DNA of 46,601 nt, from contig JANXNI010000020.1 of assembly GCA_025354165.1 (NCBI GenBank), positions 1-46,601 on the forward strand, written 5' to 3'. Origin of the DNA: Burkholderiales bacterium. GTDB taxonomy: Bacteria > Pseudomonadota > Gammaproteobacteria > Burkholderiales > Casimicrobiaceae. The translations under genes were made by a program, and so were the position numbers. This document shows positions 8,990 to 16,668 of the stretch, piece by piece (within the stretch, counting starts at the first letter, position 1; each line of letters begins with the position of its first letter). The notes beneath the pieces were generated by a model. That model did not search any database, had not been told where the DNA came from, and saw only the letters and a program-made list of their open reading frames with translations.

Positions 8990-9265
8990 ATGTCACGAGA
9001 AAGAATTCACCCCGAAGGAACTGACGCCACCTATCGGGTACAGGAATCGCTGAAGGCGTTGGTGAAACAGGGCGGCGCGAGAAAGACTTTTCGGCTCAAG
9101 CCAGAGGCGAACAAAGCGCTGCAACAGCTCGTGCGGTTGCTTGATGCCGACACTGAGACGCAGGCTGTGGAAACCGCCATCATGACGCTGCGTGATGAGA
9201 TGGAAGCGGCGGCCGTTGCAAAAAAGCAACGACAACTTCGCGCTTCAATTCGGCTCGTCAAATAG
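8990..9265 (+). CDS. Small ribbon-helix-helix-like protein
   Basis: A 91-aa basic protein. Residues about 32-72 (RKTFRLKPEANKALQQLVRL and LDADTETQAVETAIMTLRDE) fit a ribbon-helix-helix DNA-binding fold: a short strand followed by two helices. It stands alone with its own promoter, with no toxin gene beside it, so it is more likely a stand-alone regulator than an antitoxin. The C-terminus is Lys/Arg/Gln rich. The family is not recognised by name and the target is unknown. Confidence 0.65.
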   Translation: MSRERIHPEGTDATYRVQESLKALVKQGGARKTFRLKPEANKALQQLVRLLDADTETQAVETAIMTLRDEMEAAAVAKKQRQLRASIRLVK

Positions 9266-9268
9266 TTT

Positions 9269-9297
9269 TTGACACGGCATTTGTAGTCGTACACAAT
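9269..9297 (+). promoter_or_regulatory. Sigma-70-type promoter of small gene unit
   Basis: TTGACA (9269-9274) is a perfect -35 box and CACAAT (9292-9297) a good -10, with the optimal 17-base spacer. It overlaps the stop region of the previous gene and points to the 74-aa ORF. Together with the terminator at 9639-9671 it defines a transcript of about 365 bases. Confidence 0.65.
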
Positions 9298-9387
9298 TCA
9301 GTCAACGATCAACCGAGCGGACGATTTTTTGTTCTCTCACATCGCCTCCCAAACCGACTTAACGAATTGAAGGAGCATGTTCCAACC

Positions 9388-9612
9388 ATGACAACCCAAC
9401 GCAATATCAACACCCAAGCCCTGCACCGTGCAGCGCGCTCGTGCGTGCTTGCCTTGCGTGCGTCGGTCATGAGTAGTGGCATGCAGCGATCTATGGCGAC
9501 CGTTGGTGGCTATCGCAGCGCACTGACCAGCCCGAAAGCTGGATCGAAATTTATTAATGGTCCTGGTGACCAGACGACTCGAATGTTTGTAGCAGGAGCG
9601 CCTAGCGCGTAA
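9388..9612 (+). CDS. Small hypothetical protein (74 aa) in its own transcription unit
   Basis: The predicted product begins MTTQRNINTQALHRAARS and ends FINGPGDQTTRMFVAGAPSA. No family is recognised. It is rich in Ala, Ser and Thr, has no membrane segment and has three internal Met residues. AAGGAG at 9370-9374 is 13 bases before ATG 9388, rather far; a closer ATG (9377) opens only a four-codon frame ending across the start codon. The ORF lies between a strong promoter and a clear terminator, so the transcript is probably real. Whether it acts as a protein or as a small RNA is undecided. Confidence 0.5.
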   Translation: MTTQRNINTQALHRAARSCVLALRASVMSSGMQRSMATVGGYRSALTSPKAGSKFINGPGDQTTRMFVAGAPSA

Positions 9613-9638
9613 AGCAGCAAACAGGTTTCACCCGAAAA

Positions 9639-9671
9639 CCCCGAGACGTCGAAAGACCTCGGGGTTTTTTG
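9639..9671 (+). terminator. Rho-independent terminator of the small gene unit
   Basis: CCCCGAG (9639-9645) pairs with CTCGGGG (9658-9664) and is followed directly by a T run. It closes the transcript that starts near 9304. Confidence 0.88.
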
Positions 9672-9762
9672 TTTTTTGGCGCTCATTTGCCAATTGAAAT
9701 CTGCAACGCGCCGCTTCACCCAGCACCCACAAACATTTACTCGTATTCAGGACTTTTCAATC

Positions 9763-9987
9763 ATGGTTTTAGTTGATTTCACATTGGTAGAACGATGGCG
9801 AATCTTTGGCGAAGTGTCGTTGCGTAGCGTGCAACGTACCACCCGCCCAGAGACCGCGATGGCTCAACCCACAAGTATCACAACACAAGAAACAGCACGC
9901 GTTACACGATACGTCACTGACATTGACCCACAGGAAAGCCCAGCGCGTCGACAGTCGGAAGCGGCATTGATGCAGCGGCTGTTGTAG
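9763..9987 (+). CDS. Possible small protein (74 aa)
   Basis: ATG 9763 is preceded by AGGA about ten bases upstream and opens a 74-codon frame starting MVLVDFTLVERWRIFGEVSL and ending SEAALMQRLL. The frame extends further upstream to 9676, but that segment reads through the region just after a terminator. It has the same length as the preceding small ORF but no obvious sequence similarity. No family is recognised and no promoter is evident, so it could be chance. Confidence 0.3.
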   Translation: MVLVDFTLVERWRIFGEVSLRSVQRTTRPETAMAQPTSITTQETARVTRYVTDIDPQESPARRQSEAALMQRLL

Positions 9988-10679
9988 ACGACCCCGCGGA
10001 TGACTCTCCCAGCACACAAATAGCGTGCGGGCGAGTCACCCGGAAGCAGTTCGACGCGCAATTGAGAGCGCTCAGAACGCCGGACGCAACCGGCACTTTT
10101 TCCGGTTCGATGCACTTCATCGTGCGTCAGACCAACCCGTTTTCAGGAAGACACGGCTACACCGTGTCACGCAACCGATCGTTGTTCGCACATCCAGAGC
10201 ACACAGGAGTGAACAACGTAAAGCTCGGCTGACGGACGCAGCGCCCGCCCCTCCTCCCCGTAGGTCTGGTTGCTGCTCCCGGTAAGTTCGCGTGCGCTAG
10301 AGGTGCGGCTAGTGCGCGAGGTGCAAGTCCTCACCTGAAATCCCTTGTGCGTTTTTTTTCAGCGTAAGCTGCCCACAGTTTTCGCGGCGCGTGCATGAAG
10401 GCAACCCAAAAGCACGCGGCAGCGTCGGACGCGACGCTGCCGAAATCCGAAGAATTGCCTTAGCGGGCGCGGCATTTTTGATGTCGCGATGGTGCAAGGC
10501 ACGTGTCTGCGAAACCCTCTATTCTGCTATCAGCTTTTCCATGAAATCCCTACCGCATCGGGGCTAAAGATGCTTTTACTCAAAAGTCGACATTAGTCGA
10601 TTATTACGTTCAGCCCCAGTACAGCGGCGCTTCCACTAAAAAGCTAAACTGCTACTTCCTCCCCAAGACACGTCGCGCA
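9988..10679. other. Gene-poor region with one strong hairpin
   Basis: I find no convincing gene in this 690-base stretch. The short frames on either strand lack ribosome sites and have biased composition. It holds a perfect 10-bp inverted repeat (listed separately), a C/T-rich patch near 10245-10262 and a short hairpin-prone segment around 10300-10343 (GAGG...CCTC). It could be a decayed gene or an untranslated RNA. Confidence 0.4.
10417..10442. repeat. Perfect 10-bp inverted repeat (hairpin)
   Basis: CGGCAGCGTC (10417-10426) and GACGCTGCCG (10433-10442) flank the six-base loop GGACGC. There is no following T run, so it is not a standard terminator. It may be part of a structured RNA or a protein-binding palindrome. 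Confidence 0.6.
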
Positions 10680-11450
10680 ATGACCACCGAAATCAACCTC
10701 CGCCGCCTCGAAGAAATCTCTCAGAACGCGTCGCGACCGGATCGTGGTTTGATGATTGACGGCTGGAGCGTGGGCCTGTCGCCGGGGCTCGCCAAGCGCT
10801 CACGCTGTGTTAACGCGTTCTATCCGTCGGCACGCCCGTTTGCCGTGAATCTGACCGAGACACGGGCTGCATTCGCCAAAGCCAACCTTCCGTGCGTTTT
10901 CCGCGTCACACCGTTCGTTGGCGACACTACGCTGGATGCACGATTGGAAGCGCTCGGCTACGTGAAGTTCGATCCGACTCTGGTGATGGTGATCAATTTG
11001 TCACACCTGCAACTAGCTCACCTGCGTCCGGCGACTGCCACTTACAAAAAGCAGGAAGATCTCTCGCTCGCCGCGTCATGGGTTGCCGACATGCGCGGCG
11101 ACGATGCGCGCGAGACGGCGGGATTGGCTGAGCGCTGGCGCTTGAGCGTGGTTGAAGTCAGCGCCTCGTTTGCCTTTGATGAAGCAGGTGTTCGCGTCGC
11201 GCGTTCCGTCGCAATTCGCGAGGATGACCACGTTGGAATCTTCGATGTCGGCACGGTCGCTGCCAGCCTTAATCGTGGCTATGCGAGCGCGCTTTTAGCA
11301 ACGCAGCTCATTGAAGCACGCCACTCCGGCGCGCGCGTCGCCTACCTGCAAGTGCGCGCAGACAATCCGGCCCGGCGCATCTATGAGCGGTTTGGGTTTC
11401 GCGACACATACGACTATTGGTATCGGGCGTTGCCCGCCGACGCGCACTGA
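10680..11450 (+). CDS. GNAT-family N-acetyltransferase
   Basis: A 256-aa protein whose C-terminal part has the GNAT acetyl-CoA fold: VGIFDVGTVAASLNRGYASALLATQLIE, where RGYASAL replaces the usual Q/RxxGxG/A loop, and the final VAYLQVRADNPARRIYERFG pattern that is characteristic of the superfamily. The N-terminal half (GLMIDGWSVGLSPGLAKRSR) resembles a second, degenerate GNAT lobe, so this is probably a tandem-GNAT protein. Substrate is unknown. It stands alone, with no clear Shine-Dalgarno, and is followed by a REP pair. Confidence 0.8.
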   Translation: MTTEINLRRLEEISQNASRPDRGLMIDGWSVGLSPGLAKRSRCVNAFYPSARPFAVNLTETRAAFAKANLPCVFRVTPFVGDTTLDARLEALGYVKFDPTLVMVINLSHLQLAHLRPATATYKKQEDLSLAASWVADMRGDDARETAGLAERWRLSVVEVSASFAFDEAGVRVARSVAIREDDHVGIFDVGTVAASLNRGYASALLATQLIEARHSGARVAYLQVRADNPARRIYERFGFRDTYDYWYRALPADAH

Positions 11451-11463
11451 AGTATCTCAGTCC

Positions 11464-11530
11464 TTGTAGGAGCGGCTTGCCGCGACCTAACGTGAACGCG
11501 GCCGTTGGTCGCGGCTTGCCGCTCCTACAA
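11464..11530. repeat. REP-type repeat pair
   Basis: Two 24-base units, 11464-11487 and 11507-11530, face each other as an inverted repeat. Each begins with TTGTAGGAGCGGC on the outer side and contains the small internal palindrome GCGGCTTGCCGC or its complement. The pattern (TGTAGGAGCGGCTTGCCGCG) is very like the intergenic REP sequences of Pseudomonas and other proteobacteria. It lies just after the GNAT gene. Confidence 0.85.
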
Positions 11531-11766
11531 AGTCCGTCTCACTCCGATCACCCGTCGCGCTCACGCAACGCCTGTAAGCGCCTACTGTCGTAAAACGATA
11601 CAAAGCGCGCACCCTGTGGCTACGGGGCGTATGATCGGGCCATGTTCTCTATCACGCCTTTGTTACAGCGTGATGACAGTTTGCAAAAAAAGCGCGCAAT
11701 CCCAACCAATGCGCCGCCCCGGTCGATGCGCACCCTCTGCGCGACCGTGCGAAGTAGTTCATCACC
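11531..11766. other. Intergenic spacer before the Na/Pi cotransporter
   Basis: No gene is supported here. A frame from 11505 crosses the repeat and the next gene and is a shadow. The region probably holds the promoter of the cotransporter gene, but I cannot point to convincing boxes. Confidence 0.4.
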
Positions 11767-13458
11767 ATGCTGACCCTCCTCAATATCCTTGCCGGTATCG
11801 CGCTCCTTGTATGGGGCACGTACCTCGTCCGCACCAGCATCCTGCGCGTTTACGGCGCTGAACTGCGACGCTTCCTCTCGGTTAACGTAGAAAACCGCTT
11901 TATGGCGCTGCTCGCGGGCTTGGGCGTGACAAGCCTTTTGCAAAGCTCAACGGCCACCGCGCTACTCACCACATCGTTCGCGGGCAGCGGGCTCATCGCC
12001 ACCGCGCCAGCGCTTGCCATCATGCTCGGCGCGGACATTGGCACAGCGCTGGCCGCAGTGTTCCTGTCGCGCGATCTGACGTGGCTGTCGCCGCTGTTGA
12101 TTTTCGTCGGTGTGATCGTTTTCCTGTCCAAACAACGCAGCAACGCCGAGCATCTGGGCCGCGTAAGCATTGGCCTCGGCCTGATGATGCTGGCGCTGCA
12201 ACTTATCGTCGCCGCCGCGCGACCATTGACGCAAACGGTTGGCGTCAAGGCCATCTTCACGACCATCTCCGGCGATCCGCTGCTTGATCTGGTGATCGCC
12301 GCAGCGGTCACCGTACTCGCGTATTCCAGCCTCGCCGTCGTGCTACTGGTCGCGACACTGACCGCATCACAGGTCATCGGTCTCGACACCGCGTTGCCGC
12401 TAGTGCTCGGTGCAAACATCGGGAGCGGCGCGCTCGCCGTACTGATGACACTCAGTTCGTCGTCGGAAATTCGGCGCGTGCCTTTGGGCAATCTTGTCTT
12501 CAAGTTGGTCGGGGCGTTGATCACCATTCCGTTCGTGCATCTGATCGCAAACTACGCGCGAGATTCAGGTTTCGGTGAAACTCAGGTAGTTATCGCATTC
12601 CACCTCATCTTCAACGTTGCGCTCGCTGCGCTGTGCATCCCGCTGGTTCACCGCGTAGCCGATCTGACGCATCGCTTCCTGCCAGCCGCACCGACGATAC
12701 AGGACGAAAGCCGGGCAAGACACCTCGACCCGCATGCGTTGCCCACGCCCTCGCTCGCGCTCACCTGCGCCGCACGAGAGGCGCTGCGAATCGGTGATTT
12801 CGTCGAGCAGATGCTGGCTGCGCTGGGCCGCCTGATGCGTGACAATCATCGCTCGTCCGCCGATGAAATTCGCCGACTCGATGACGTCGTCGATTCGCTC
12901 TACAAACAGGTCAAGTTCTACCTCACGCAGGTCAGCCGCACTCCGATGGGCGATCGCGAAAGCCGTCGCTGGACTGACATCATTTCGTTCACCATCAACC
13001 TCGAACAGGTCGGCGACATCATCGAGAAGAGCGCGAACGATGTCGTGCAAAAGAACATCGACCGCAACCGCAATTTCTCGGAAGCAGGCAAGCTGGAGTT
13101 GTGCGACTTGCACATGCGGTTGGTTTCCAATTTGCGTCTCGCGATGAATGTGTTCATCAACAACGACGTCAATGACGCGCAGCTTCTGATTGCAGAAAAA
13201 GTGAAGTTCCGCGAACTCGAACTCGTCAACTACGACAAGCACCTCGGCCGCCTCGCGGATCAGACCGTGCAGAGCATTGAAACCAGTTCGCTGCATCTCG
13301 ACTTGATGCGCGACCTGAAGCGCATCAATTCGCACTTCTGCTCGGTTGCTTATCCGATTCTTGAAAGCGCTGGTGTGCTGTCGCAGAGTCGCCTGCGTGC
13401 GGTTGAGCATGAGCGTGCAGAGGTAACGATTACGGGTAGCGGTAGCCAACGGGTGTAG
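11767..13458 (+). CDS. Na/Pi cotransporter family protein with PhoU domain
   Basis: A 563-aa inner-membrane protein of the NptA/YjbB type, which moves phosphate with sodium. The N-terminal ~310 residues hold the two inverted Na_Pi_cotrans repeats, seen as GLGVTSLLQSSTATALLTTS and, later, LPLVLGANIGSGALAVLMTL, the QSS and GANIG signatures. The C-terminal ~220 residues are a PhoU-like helical bundle (LDDVVDSLYKQVKFYLTQVS, INLEQVGDIIEKSANDVVQK). Full length for the family. It stands alone and has no visible Pho box that I can support. Confidence 0.9.
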   Translation: MLTLLNILAGIALLVWGTYLVRTSILRVYGAELRRFLSVNVENRFMALLAGLGVTSLLQSSTATALLTTSFAGSGLIATAPALAIMLGADIGTALAAVFLSRDLTWLSPLLIFVGVIVFLSKQRSNAEHLGRVSIGLGLMMLALQLIVAAARPLTQTVGVKAIFTTISGDPLLDLVIAAAVTVLAYSSLAVVLLVATLTASQVIGLDTALPLVLGANIGSGALAVLMTLSSSSEIRRVPLGNLVFKLVGALITIPFVHLIANYARDSGFGETQVVIAFHLIFNVALAALCIPLVHRVADLTHRFLPAAPTIQDESRARHLDPHALPTPSLALTCAAREALRIGDFVEQMLAALGRLMRDNHRSSADEIRRLDDVVDSLYKQVKFYLTQVSRTPMGDRESRRWTDIISFTINLEQVGDIIEKSANDVVQKNIDRNRNFSEAGKLELCDLHMRLVSNLRLAMNVFINNDVNDAQLLIAEKVKFRELELVNYDKHLGRLADQTVQSIETSSLHLDLMRDLKRINSHFCSVAYPILESAGVLSQSRLRAVEHERAEVTITGSGSQRV

Positions 13459-13516
13459 GTTGCGTTTTAACGCGCCATGAGTGCCTCGAAACACACCCTA
13501 CGCTATCCTGTCGCGG

Positions 13517-14191
13517 ATGAAAGAACACCCCCGCCTCCCGCTCGCCACCTACGTTGAACGCCCCGTCGCCGAGATGCAGGCGCGCGCCATCAAGTTCGCC
13601 GACCGCATGCAGCTTCGCCGCACCGTGCGCGACTTCTCGAATCGCCCGATTCCGCGCGACATCATCGAAAACGTCATTCGCGCCGCAGGCAGCGCACCCT
13701 CCGGCGCTAACCAGCAACCGTGGCATTTCGTCGCTGTGAGCAATGCTGACGTCAAACGCGAAATCCGCATCGCCGCCGAAGCCGAAGAGCGCGAGTTCTA
13801 CCTCAATAGACGCGCCGGTGACGAATGGCTGGGCGCGCTGGCGCATCTCGGCACCGACGAGCACAAACCGTTTCTGGAAACGGCACCGTGGCTCATCGTC
13901 GTGTTCGGTCAACGCTACGGCATCGATGAAAACGGCGAACGAATCAAGCACTACTACACGCCAGAGAGCGTCGGCATCGCGATGGGAATGCTCATCACAG
14001 CCGTGCATCACGCAGGCCTCGTCTCGCTCACGCACACACCCGCGCCGATGAAGTTCTTAAACGAAATACTGAAGCGCCCTGAGCACGAAGCGCCTTATCT
14101 GATTCTGGTGGTTGGCTATCCGGCGGAAGACGCAACGGTTCCGGTGATTTCGCGAAAAGCGATGGACGTGATTTCTACGTTTGTCGATTAA
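13517..14191 (+). CDS. Nitroreductase-family flavoprotein, iodotyrosine-deiodinase-like
   Basis: A 225-aa FMN-dependent oxidoreductase. The FMN-binding start QLRRTVRDFSNRPIPRDIIE and the SAPSGANQQPWHFV loop are standard for the superfamily. The following segment AEAEEREFYLNRRAGDEWLG and the KHYYTPESVGIAMG and SLTHTPAPMKFLNEILKRP blocks match the iodotyrosine deiodinase (IYD) branch, including the lid Glu and Tyr. The lid Lys position appears to be Ala here. Bacterial members reduce halogenated phenols; the real substrate is not known. ATG 13517 is chosen over the in-frame GTG 13481 because it fits the family N-terminus. Confidence 0.82.
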   Translation: MKEHPRLPLATYVERPVAEMQARAIKFADRMQLRRTVRDFSNRPIPRDIIENVIRAAGSAPSGANQQPWHFVAVSNADVKREIRIAAEAEEREFYLNRRAGDEWLGALAHLGTDEHKPFLETAPWLIVVFGQRYGIDENGERIKHYYTPESVGIAMGMLITAVHHAGLVSLTHTPAPMKFLNEILKRPEHEAPYLILVVGYPAEDATVPVISRKAMDVISTFVD

Positions 14192-14214
14192 ACGGAGGCG
14201 CGACGCAGAAATAC

Positions 14215-14241
14215 AAAGGGCCGCATATAGCGGCCCTTTCA
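14215..14241 (+). terminator. Hairpin terminator after nitroreductase gene
   Basis: AAAGGGCCGC (14215-14224) and GCGGCCCTTT (14230-14239) form a perfect 10-bp stem with a five-base loop, ending in a short T run. It follows the stop codon by about 25 bases. Confidence 0.75.
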
Positions 14242-14363
14242 TTTGGTGCATCTTTCAGCTTGTTCGTTCCCGGCGGGTTCTGCAAGTGCTCATTAGCAGA
14301 AGCGCTAGCGCCGTAAGCCGAACAATACATATGATTTACATGCACAATTAATACGCGTTAACG

Positions 14364-14666
14364 GTGATCGAAACCCCTTTGTTCCTACGCTACGCCGCAG
14401 CAGTATGGACAGACGAGCAGCCCGAAGATTTTGTGAGCTGGATTGCGGTCAACCCTGAGTCGGGCGAGGTGATCCCTGGCACTGGTGGGTTGCGCAAAGC
14501 GCGCGGGGCTCGTGCGGCAATGGGAAAACGCGGCGGCGTTCGGGTGATTTATTTCACTCGCTTGGCGCCCGGTGAGGTGGCCTTGATTGTGGAGTATGCG
14601 AAGGCCAAATTCGAAAACATGCCCACGGCAATTTTGAAGCAATGGAAGGAAGCTTTTGATGAGTAA
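14364..14666 (+). CDS. RelE/HigB-like toxin of a type II toxin-antitoxin system
   Basis: A 100-aa protein starting with GTG. The sequence GGLRKARGARAAMGKRGGVR followed by VIYFTRLAPGEVALIVEYAK fits the RelE/HigB-like toxin family that usually reads GxRKxRxxxxGxGKRGGxRVIY. These toxins cut mRNA at the ribosome. Toxin comes first and antitoxin second, as in higBA loci. Its last eight bases overlap the antitoxin start. An AT-rich leader (14325-14363) probably carries the promoter. Confidence 0.82.
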   Translation: MIETPLFLRYAAAVWTDEQPEDFVSWIAVNPESGEVIPGTGGLRKARGARAAMGKRGGVRVIYFTRLAPGEVALIVEYAKAKFENMPTAILKQWKEAFDE

Positions 14667-14904
14667 GTCAAGCAAACTAACGGCTACGATGGACGCTGAA
14701 CAGGTGCAGTTTGCAGCCGATGTGCTGGCGTCGATTCGGCAAGCCAGGCAGGGCGAATTTGCCCGTGTACACACGCCAGAAATGATCACGGCGCGGCGTG
14801 CTGGACGCCCGGTGGGTAGCGTGAAAACGTCAACCAAGCGGCCGACTACGCTGCGTCTGGATGATGAGGTATTGGCCCGCTGGCGGGCTTCGGGCAAGGG
14901 CTAG
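14659..14904 (+). pseudogene. BrnA-like antitoxin, apparently cut short by an amber codon
   Basis: The visible product is 81 aa, ending RPTTLRLDDEVLARWRASGKG and then TAG (14902-14904). This C-terminal ribbon-helix-helix segment is normally followed in the family by W-QTR and a final helix. Here the bases after TAG read QTRAAEVLASNAPPA and reach a second stop at 14950-14952. A single TGG to TAG change at the conserved Trp therefore explains the early end. ATG 14659 follows GGAAGGA and overlaps the toxin by eight bases. The helix that would be lost is part of the dimeric DNA-binding fold. It may still be partly functional, or read through by a suppressor tRNA. Confidence 0.65.
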
Positions 14905-14977
14905 CAGACGCGCGCGGCGGAAGTGTTGGCGTCTAACGCGCCTCCCGCTTAGCGTCGCGTACTTTGCGGTTCTACAA

Positions 14978-15005
14978 AAAGAAAATGCCCGAACTCGGGC
15001 ATTGA
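14978..15005 (-). terminator. Terminator of the secDF-dedA transcript
   Basis: On the minus strand AATGCCCGAG pairs with CTCGGGCATT in a near-perfect hairpin, followed by a T-rich tract (TTTCTTTTTG). It lies about 20 bases beyond the dedA stop. Confidence 0.75.
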
Positions 15006-15023
15006 GTTAGCGCAGCCGCTGCA

Positions 15024-15662
15024 TTACTTGCGCGAGTTACGCCATTCCTGGAAGACTTTAATCGCGACGGGCAGCACTGAAACCAGCACGATGGCGATCA
15101 CGAGCAGGCTCAGGTTCTTCTTGACCCACGGCACATTGCCGAACCAGTATCCAGCGTAGACGAGTGAGGCAATCCAGATGACGCCGCCGATGATGTTGTT
15201 CATCAGGAATATTGGGTAGCGCATGGGAGCTACGCCCGCGAGGAACGGCACGAAGGTGCGCACGATGGGTACGAAGCGCGCGAGGATGATCGATGTAGGG
15301 CCGTATTTGTCGTAGAAGGCGCGTGTGCGCTCCAGATAGATTGGCTTGAAGATGCGCGAGTCTTTGTTCGCGAAAGCGCGCTCGCCGAAGTAGCGGCCCA
15401 GCGCGTAGTTGACCGAATTGCCGACGATGGCAACGACGATCAACAACGCGACCAGACCGTGCAAATTGAGCCCAGCCAGCGCCACGATAGCACCCGCTAC
15501 GAACAGCATCGAGTCGCCAGGAAGAATCGGGAACAACACGATACCCGCTTCGACAAAAATGATCGTCGCCAACACGCCGTAAAAGAGATACGGCGAGTTT
15601 TGTGCGAGCGTCGTTAGCTGAACGTCTAGCGTTGTGAAAAACGCGAGGATCTCGCCGATCAC
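15024..15662 (-). CDS. DedA family membrane protein
   Basis: A 212-aa inner-membrane protein of the DedA/VTT superfamily, whose members act as lipid scramblases or flippases, for example recycling undecaprenyl phosphate. Visible hydrophobic segments include LFYGVLATIIFVEAGIVLFP, and the family signatures PGDSMLFVAGA (GD motif) and ARFVPIVRTFVPFLAGVAPM with the conserved Arg residues. Its ATG overlaps the secF stop by four bases (ATGA), so it is translationally coupled at the end of the sec operon, an unusual but simple addition. Confidence 0.9.
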   Translation of the reverse strand: MIGEILAFFTTLDVQLTTLAQNSPYLFYGVLATIIFVEAGIVLFPILPGDSMLFVAGAIVALAGLNLHGLVALLIVVAIVGNSVNYALGRYFGERAFANKDSRIFKPIYLERTRAFYDKYGPTSIILARFVPIVRTFVPFLAGVAPMRYPIFLMNNIIGGVIWIASLVYAGYWFGNVPWVKKNLSLLVIAIVLVSVLPVAIKVFQEWRNSRK

Positions 15663-16645
15663 GCCAGAATCTTCTCTGCTTCCAGAGGGTCTTTCGGCGG
15701 GCCTTCAGGCTTCACCAGATTCTCGCGCGACACGCCTAACCAGCGCACGAGGGGGGCCATCACGAGCACCGACGAGTAGATGCCGAAGCAGATACCGATC
15801 GTGAGCGCAAGCGCGAAGTAGTGCAGCGTTTCGCCACCAAAGAACAGCATCGAGAGCACCATGATCTGCGTCGAGCCGTGGGTGATGATGGTGCGGCTGA
15901 TGGTGCTAGTGATCGCGTTGTCGATGACGTGATCGACGCTCGCTTTGCGCATCTTCCTGAAGTTTTCTCGTACCCGATCCGCGATCACAACCGACTCGTT
16001 GACCGAGTAGCCGAGAATCGCAAGCACGCCCGCGAGCACCGGCAGATTGAACTCCCAGCCAAAGATCGCGAACAGGCCCAGAATGATGATGATGTCGTGC
16101 AGGTTGGCGATGATCGCGGCGACCGCGAAGCGCCATTCAAAGCGAATCGCGAGATACGCCATGATGCCTGCGATCACGAGGACGAGTGCCAGCGCGCCGC
16201 TCTCGAAAAGCTCTTTTCCGACCTGCGGGCCGACGAATTCGACGCGCTTCAATTCAATTTTTTCAGCGCCATCTCCGCATGCGGTTTTGGTGTCAGCAAT
16301 TGTGCGCGTGCCGCAAATCGCCTTGAACAGATTGTCGCTCACCTGCGCATTCGTGACGTCCTTCACGAGCGGCAAACGTACCAGCACATCTTGTGGCGTG
16401 CCGAAGTGTTGCACGACGGCTTCACCGGTCTTTAACGCCTCAATCGAGGCGCGGGCTTGCGCCATATCGGCTGGCTTGCTGTAGCGGAGTTCAGCGACGG
16501 TGCCGCCCGTAAAGTCAATCCCGTAATGCAAGCCTTTTGAGAAAAGCGCGCCGACTGCGATCAGGAAAGTGATGAGCGAAATTGCGTTGAAGATCAACGC
16601 ATATTTCATGAAGGGCAGGTCGCGCTTGAAGCGGAAAAATTCCAT
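15659..16645 (-). CDS. secF: Protein translocase subunit SecF
   Basis: SecF pairs with SecD to drive late steps of protein export using the proton motive force. The 328-aa protein has an N-terminal membrane helix, the periplasmic P1-like region with YGIDFTGGTVAELRYS, and the five-helix block with ILGYSVNESVVIADRVRENF, which is the family signature. Length agrees with E. coli SecF (323 aa). It follows secD by 23 bases and overlaps dedA by four. Confidence 0.96.
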   Translation of the reverse strand: MEFFRFKRDLPFMKYALIFNAISLITFLIAVGALFSKGLHYGIDFTGGTVAELRYSKPADMAQARASIEALKTGEAVVQHFGTPQDVLVRLPLVKDVTNAQVSDNLFKAICGTRTIADTKTACGDGAEKIELKRVEFVGPQVGKELFESGALALVLVIAGIMAYLAIRFEWRFAVAAIIANLHDIIIILGLFAIFGWEFNLPVLAGVLAILGYSVNESVVIADRVRENFRKMRKASVDHVIDNAITSTISRTIITHGSTQIMVLSMLFFGGETLHYFALALTIGICFGIYSSVLVMAPLVRWLGVSRENLVKPEGPPKDPLEAEKILA

Positions 16646-16668
16646 GTTTGTCTCCTGTACTTCTTACG

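Noticed and set aside
10025-10285. 86-codon + strand frame in the gene-poor region
   Set aside because: Basic, low-complexity product, GTG start without ribosome site and no homology pattern.
10290-10345. Segment with GAGGTGCAAGTCCTCACC, reminiscent of group II intron or other structured RNA
   Set aside because: Only a short hairpin is visible. No reverse transcriptase, domain V or intron boundaries are present nearby.
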